9,136 nt of DNA from Candidatus Dojkabacteria bacterium UBA5749 (GTDB lineage: Bacteria > Patescibacteriota > Dojkabacteria > SC72), in assembly GCA_002419125.1 (NCBI GenBank), contig DIFL01000054.1, positions 1 through 9,136 on the forward strand, in the 5' to 3' direction. This document shows positions 6,886-9,136 of this stretch, piece by piece. The notes beneath the pieces are model-generated. The model was not told where the DNA came from. It searched no databases and saw nothing but the letters and a program-made list of their open reading frames with translations. How positions within the stretch are numbered: the stretch's first letter is position 1; the number at the start of each line of letters is the position of its first letter. Position numbers and translations under genes: made by a program.

Positions 6886-7048
6886 ACGTATATACGTGTT
6901 ACCACCCTTTTTCATATCTACATTACTGTAGATATCTTACTAACCATATTAATGGTTATACTCTTTCTCGGGAGTAATCCGTTGGATTCTAATAGTAGAG
7001 AACTACTTTCTTTCCACCACTCACCAGTGATGTCTGGGTCATTGTGTT
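6833..7048 (-). ncRNA. T-box riboswitch (tRNA-Ile sensing) in the ileS leader
   Basis: The minus-strand leader carries the T-box motif AGGGTGGTAACACG at 6908-6895, whose UGGU would pair with the ACCA end of uncharged tRNA-Ile. The antiterminator folds as AAAGGG (6910-6905) with CCCUUU (6885-6880), a 7-base bulge UGGUAAC, and ACGU/ACGU closing an AUAU loop. The CCCUUU strand is also the start of the terminator stem, so the two folds exclude each other. Upstream is a 9-bp hairpin with a GUAA loop (6935-6914, Stem III position) and a 7-bp hairpin (6958-6941). A short hairpin CCAG-ACAUCA-CUGG (7037-7024) shows the Ile codon AUC (7031-7029) in its loop, followed by A; this is the favoured specifier. 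Below it a UGAC/UGAG step could form tandem G-A pairs. The start near 7048 is inferred from the -10 box. Uncharged tRNA-Ile should permit read-through into ileS. The T-box call is firm; the Stem I/II fold is less certain. Confidence 0.92.
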
Positions 7049-7054
7049 GCCCCA

Positions 7055-7063
7055 ATTATATCA
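7055..7063 (-). promoter_or_regulatory. Extended -10 promoter of the ileS T-box transcript
   Basis: On the minus strand TGATATAAT is a perfect extended -10. Transcription is expected near 7048, just upstream of the putative Stem I of the T-box. The expected -35 position (about 7078-7083) overlaps the pepF -10 box and start codon and has no good match, in keeping with dependence on the TGn extension. Confidence 0.65.
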
Positions 7064-7072
7064 CATGTATAG

Positions 7073-7078
7073 TATAAT
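7073..7078 (+). promoter_or_regulatory. -10 box of pepF, predicting a leaderless mRNA
   Basis: A perfect TATAAT is followed by exactly 6 bases (TGGTGG) and then ATG at 7085, so the A of the start codon is the expected +1. No Shine-Dalgarno site exists. The best -35-like string, TTGCCC at 7047-7052, has a 20-base spacer and is weak. Confidence 0.6.
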
Positions 7079-7084
7079 TGGTGG

Positions 7085-8854
7085 ATGAAAAACAATTGGA
7101 ACTTAAAACTTCTCTATAAAGATATTTGTGATTCACAAATAGAGACCGATATTGAAAGAAGCAAAAAAGAAGTGAATAATTTTGTTCAGAAATGGAGACA
7201 AGACAAGAAGTATCTTAAAGATCCAAAGACCCTTTCTATTGGATTAAAAGAGTATGAAGACCTAATGGAAGAGCATGGAATATGTACAAAACCCTCCTAC
7301 TATATCTTTCTATCCAGAGCCATAGATCAAGAGAATCCCATTCTTAAGTCCAAAGAAAACCTTTTACATACAACATGTTTAGAATTAGAAAACAGTATTC
7401 AATTCTTTTTATTAAATATCTCTAAAATACCAAAAGATAAACAGAAAATATTTTTAGACTCTCCATATTTAAAAAAATACAAACATTTTCTTCAAAGCAG
7501 TTTTAATGAGGCTAAATATCTACTTTCTGACAAGGAGGAAAAGATATTTAATTTGAAATCTAAAACCTCCTACGTTAACTGGGTAAATATGCTCTCAGAG
7601 TTACTTCAAAAACAGAGTTTAGAAGTAATTGATGAAGATGGGAGGAAAAAGGAAATTCCTTACAGTGAAGTTAGTAAGTATTTAGATAGTAGTAAAAAAA
7701 GTGTAAGGGGGTTTGCTGCAAAAGAGTTTTACAAAGTAAATAATCAGTATTTAGAGGTTGCTGAATATGAGATAAACTCAATACTAGAAAACAAGAAAAT
7801 CTCTGATGATTACAGAAATATACCAAGAGTAGACATACCAAGACTCCTTTCAGATGATATGGATTTGGAAACTGTTGATACACTCAGAGAAACAGTTACG
7901 AACTCATTTGATATTTCAAAACGTTTTTACAAATTAAAAGCAAAACTCTTAAAACAGGACTCTCTCGCTTACTATGAAAGAAATGTTAAGATTGGAGATT
8001 CGAATGAGGAATACAACTTTGAGGACTCACTTAATATTATAAAAAATGTTTTTAACAAATTAGATAAAGAGTTCTTTGATATTCTAAAGACATATGACTC
8101 TCAAGGTAGATACGATGTCTATCCCAAAAAGGGTAAAGAGGGAGGAGCGTTTTGCGTAGGAGTCGGAAGTAAATACCCAACATATATACTTTTAAATCAT
8201 AACAACAGATTACAAGATGTATTAACAGTAGCTCATGAGAGTGGGCATGGTATCCATACTGAGTATTCAAACAAACAGAACCCCCTTAATCAAGGGTACT
8301 CTACTGCCTGTGCAGAGGTTGCCTCAACTTTTTTTGAAGAGTTTGTACTTGAAAATATTGCAAAGAATCTAACGAAGAAAGAGAAGAATCTTTTACTCAT
8401 CAAATCTCTTGAAGAAGATATTTCAACAATATTTAGACAGATTGCCTGCTACAATTTTGAGTTAAGATTACATAAAGAGTTTAGAGAAAAAGGTTTTCTT
8501 CCTAAAGATGAAATATCCGATATTTTTACAAATGAGATGTCAAAATACCTAGGAGATAGCGTATTAAAAGATAAACATATGAAATTAGGTTGGATATATT
8601 GGAGTCATATTCGTTCCTTCTTCTATACATATTCCTATGCTAGTGGATTATTAATCTCTAAATATCTACAGAATTTAGTAAAAGAAGATGCAAAAAATAT
8701 TGAATATGTAAAAGATTTCTTTAAAGCGGGGAATAGTAAATCTCCAAAAGAGATTTTTCTTGATATGGGAATAGATATTTCTAAAAAAGAATTCTGGAGA
8801 AAAGGAATTTTAGAAATTGAAAAAAAACTTGAATACTTAGAAAAAGAACTTTAG
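7085..8854 (+). CDS. pepF: Oligoendopeptidase F-like zinc metallopeptidase (family M3B)
   Basis: This 589-residue protein has the length and layout of PepF/M3B peptidases. It begins with NNWNLKLLY, the usual 'W.L..LY' start, and a helical N-terminal half. The zinc-binding HESGH is at 384-388, and AEVASTFFEE (410-419) supplies the third ligand, Glu411. A late aromatic segment FFYTYSYASGLLISKY carries the Tyr residues that in this family help bind the transition state. It cleaves short oligopeptides, generally in the cytoplasm, and no signal peptide is seen. In small host-dependent genomes such an enzyme would recycle imported or degraded peptides; that role is inference. It diverges from ileS, and the two promoters overlap. 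The ATG at 7085 fits both the family N-terminus and the -10 spacing. No terminator hairpin is visible in the 66 bases after the stop. Confidence 0.93.
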   Translation: MKNNWNLKLLYKDICDSQIETDIERSKKEVNNFVQKWRQDKKYLKDPKTLSIGLKEYEDLMEEHGICTKPSYYIFLSRAIDQENPILKSKENLLHTTCLELENSIQFFLLNISKIPKDKQKIFLDSPYLKKYKHFLQSSFNEAKYLLSDKEEKIFNLKSKTSYVNWVNMLSELLQKQSLEVIDEDGRKKEIPYSEVSKYLDSSKKSVRGFAAKEFYKVNNQYLEVAEYEINSILENKKISDDYRNIPRVDIPRLLSDDMDLETVDTLRETVTNSFDISKRFYKLKAKLLKQDSLAYYERNVKIGDSNEEYNFEDSLNIIKNVFNKLDKEFFDILKTYDSQGRYDVYPKKGKEGGAFCVGVGSKYPTYILLNHNNRLQDVLTVAHESGHGIHTEYSNKQNPLNQGYSTACAEVASTFFEEFVLENIAKNLTKKEKNLLLIKSLEEDISTIFRQIACYNFELRLHKEFREKGFLPKDEISDIFTNEMSKYLGDSVLKDKHMKLGWIYWSHIRSFFYTYSYASGLLISKYLQNLVKEDAKNIEYVKDFFKAGNSKSPKEIFLDMGIDISKKEFWRKGILEIEKKLEYLEKEL

Positions 8855-8897
8855 GGTATACATACATCAAATCTTTTGTTATCATTGCATATATCTA

Positions 8898-8903
8898 TAT
8901 AAA
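8898..8903 (+). promoter_or_regulatory. Possible -10 box for the ORF at 8921
   Basis: TATAAA lies within the AT-rich 66-base gap after pepF and would place the start near 8910, about 11 bases before ATG 8921. A second candidate, TATTTT at 8909-8914, would give a leaderless start. Neither is strong, and no Shine-Dalgarno site precedes the ATG. Confidence 0.25.
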
Positions 8904-8920
8904 TTGTGTATTTTTTTAAT

Positions 8921-9136
8921 ATGGGAGATTTTGAGAACAAACCGGATAAAGCTAAGAGTATTACTGCAAAGAGATTAGATGAAATGGCAATCGAGATGGG
9001 AACAGAAACTGGGGCTGTTGTGGTAAACGAGGGTGACAAGAAGAGATTGTTTGAGAGTTTGGGAGGTAGGACTGTTGAGATTTTAAATGATGGATCAAGA
9101 ATTGATGCAGAAACAGGAGAAATTGTTATACCTGGA
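8921..9136 (+). CDS. Unknown protein, 5' part only
   Basis: This frame opens at ATG 8921 and stays open for 72 codons to the window edge, so the 3' end is missing. I do not recognise the family. The visible part is soluble and charged, with no signal peptide or membrane segment. It starts MGDFENKPDKAKSITAKRLDEM, rich in Lys/Asp/Glu with a probable helix, and continues with strand-and-turn patterns such as GAVVVNEGDKKRLFESLGG, TVEILNDGS and RIDAETGEIVIPG. It is probably real: it follows pepF by 66 bases on the same strand, has no competing gene on the other strand, and its codon usage (GAT, AAG, AGA, GGA) resembles its neighbours. The IDAETGEIVIPG ending looks like a beta-turn-rich segment, but no function is proposed. 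Confidence 0.65.
   Translation, partial: MGDFENKPDKAKSITAKRLDEMAIEMGTETGAVVVNEGDKKRLFESLGGRTVEILNDGSRIDAETGEIVIPG

Larger units (their letters stand above)
7052..7081. repeat. Inverted repeat formed by the divergent ileS/pepF promoters
   Basis: CCAATTATA (7052-7060) and its exact reverse complement TATAATTGG (7073-7081) flank 12 bases. Each arm contains the -10 box of one of the two divergent genes plus the next three bases, so the promoter is nearly mirror-symmetric. It may simply be two back-to-back -10 boxes, or it may also act as a protein-binding palindrome. Confidence 0.6.

Noticed and set aside
8855..8920. Terminator after pepF
   Set aside because: There is a run of seven T at 8911-8917, but no stable hairpin directly before it.
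8851..9039. Antisense ORF across the end of pepF and the last partial gene
   Set aside because: It has no recognisable domain, overlaps a plausible sense gene, and spans an AT-rich gap that is better explained as promoter.
1..9136. Possible reassignment of TGA, since all six complete genes end in TAA or TAG
   Set aside because: No gene contains an in-frame TGA, and Gly and Trp use GGN and TGG normally, so the Gracilibacteria/Absconditabacteria-type code is not supported. Six stop codons are too few to conclude anything.
1..9136. CRISPR arrays, tRNA/rRNA genes, transposases, integrases, toxin-antitoxin or defence genes
   Set aside because: No regularly spaced repeats, clover-leaf sequences, transposase-like ORFs or attachment-type repeats were seen on reading both strands.

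Overview
The window is AT-rich (roughly one third G+C by eye) and densely packed. It holds six complete protein genes, two genes cut by the window edges, and one T-box riboswitch. All six complete genes end in TAA or TAG, and none contains an in-frame TGA, so the standard bacterial code fits. The gene set is CapA-like, a lysozyme-fold muralytic enzyme, FkbM methyltransferase, YvcK, a CarD-like factor, an eukaryote-like (type 2) IleRS and an M3B oligopeptidase. With the low G+C, short intergenic gaps and lack of Shine-Dalgarno sites, this suggests a candidate-phyla bacterium (CPR/Patescibacteria, perhaps Dojkabacteria/WS6 or Microgenomates). That placement is inference and rests on no database search.

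Left part (1-2360): a CapA-family protein (minus, 3' end outside the window) diverges from a membrane-anchored lysozyme-like protein, which is followed after 14 bases by an FkbM methyltransferase with its own -10 box in the gap. Middle (2331-6810): yvcK (minus) converges on and overlaps the FkbM gene. It diverges from a carD-like gene, which in turn converges on and overlaps ileS (minus). Right part (6811-9136): the ileS leader is a T-box riboswitch with an intrinsic terminator. A near-symmetric divergent promoter separates it from pepF, and a partial unknown ORF follows.

The first four genes point to the envelope: CapA domain, peptidoglycan cleavage, a methyltransferase often found with surface-polysaccharide genes, and YvcK, which supports wall synthesis in Firmicutes. 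The remaining genes are housekeeping: transcription initiation (CarD-like), Ile-tRNA charging under tRNA-sensing attenuation, and peptide recycling. No obvious new defence or mobile system is present. The most notable signals are the T-box with an apparently ultrashort Stem I joined to a 20-bp terminator, -10 boxes placed so that several mRNAs would start at the A of ATG, and the mirror-image ileS/pepF promoter.
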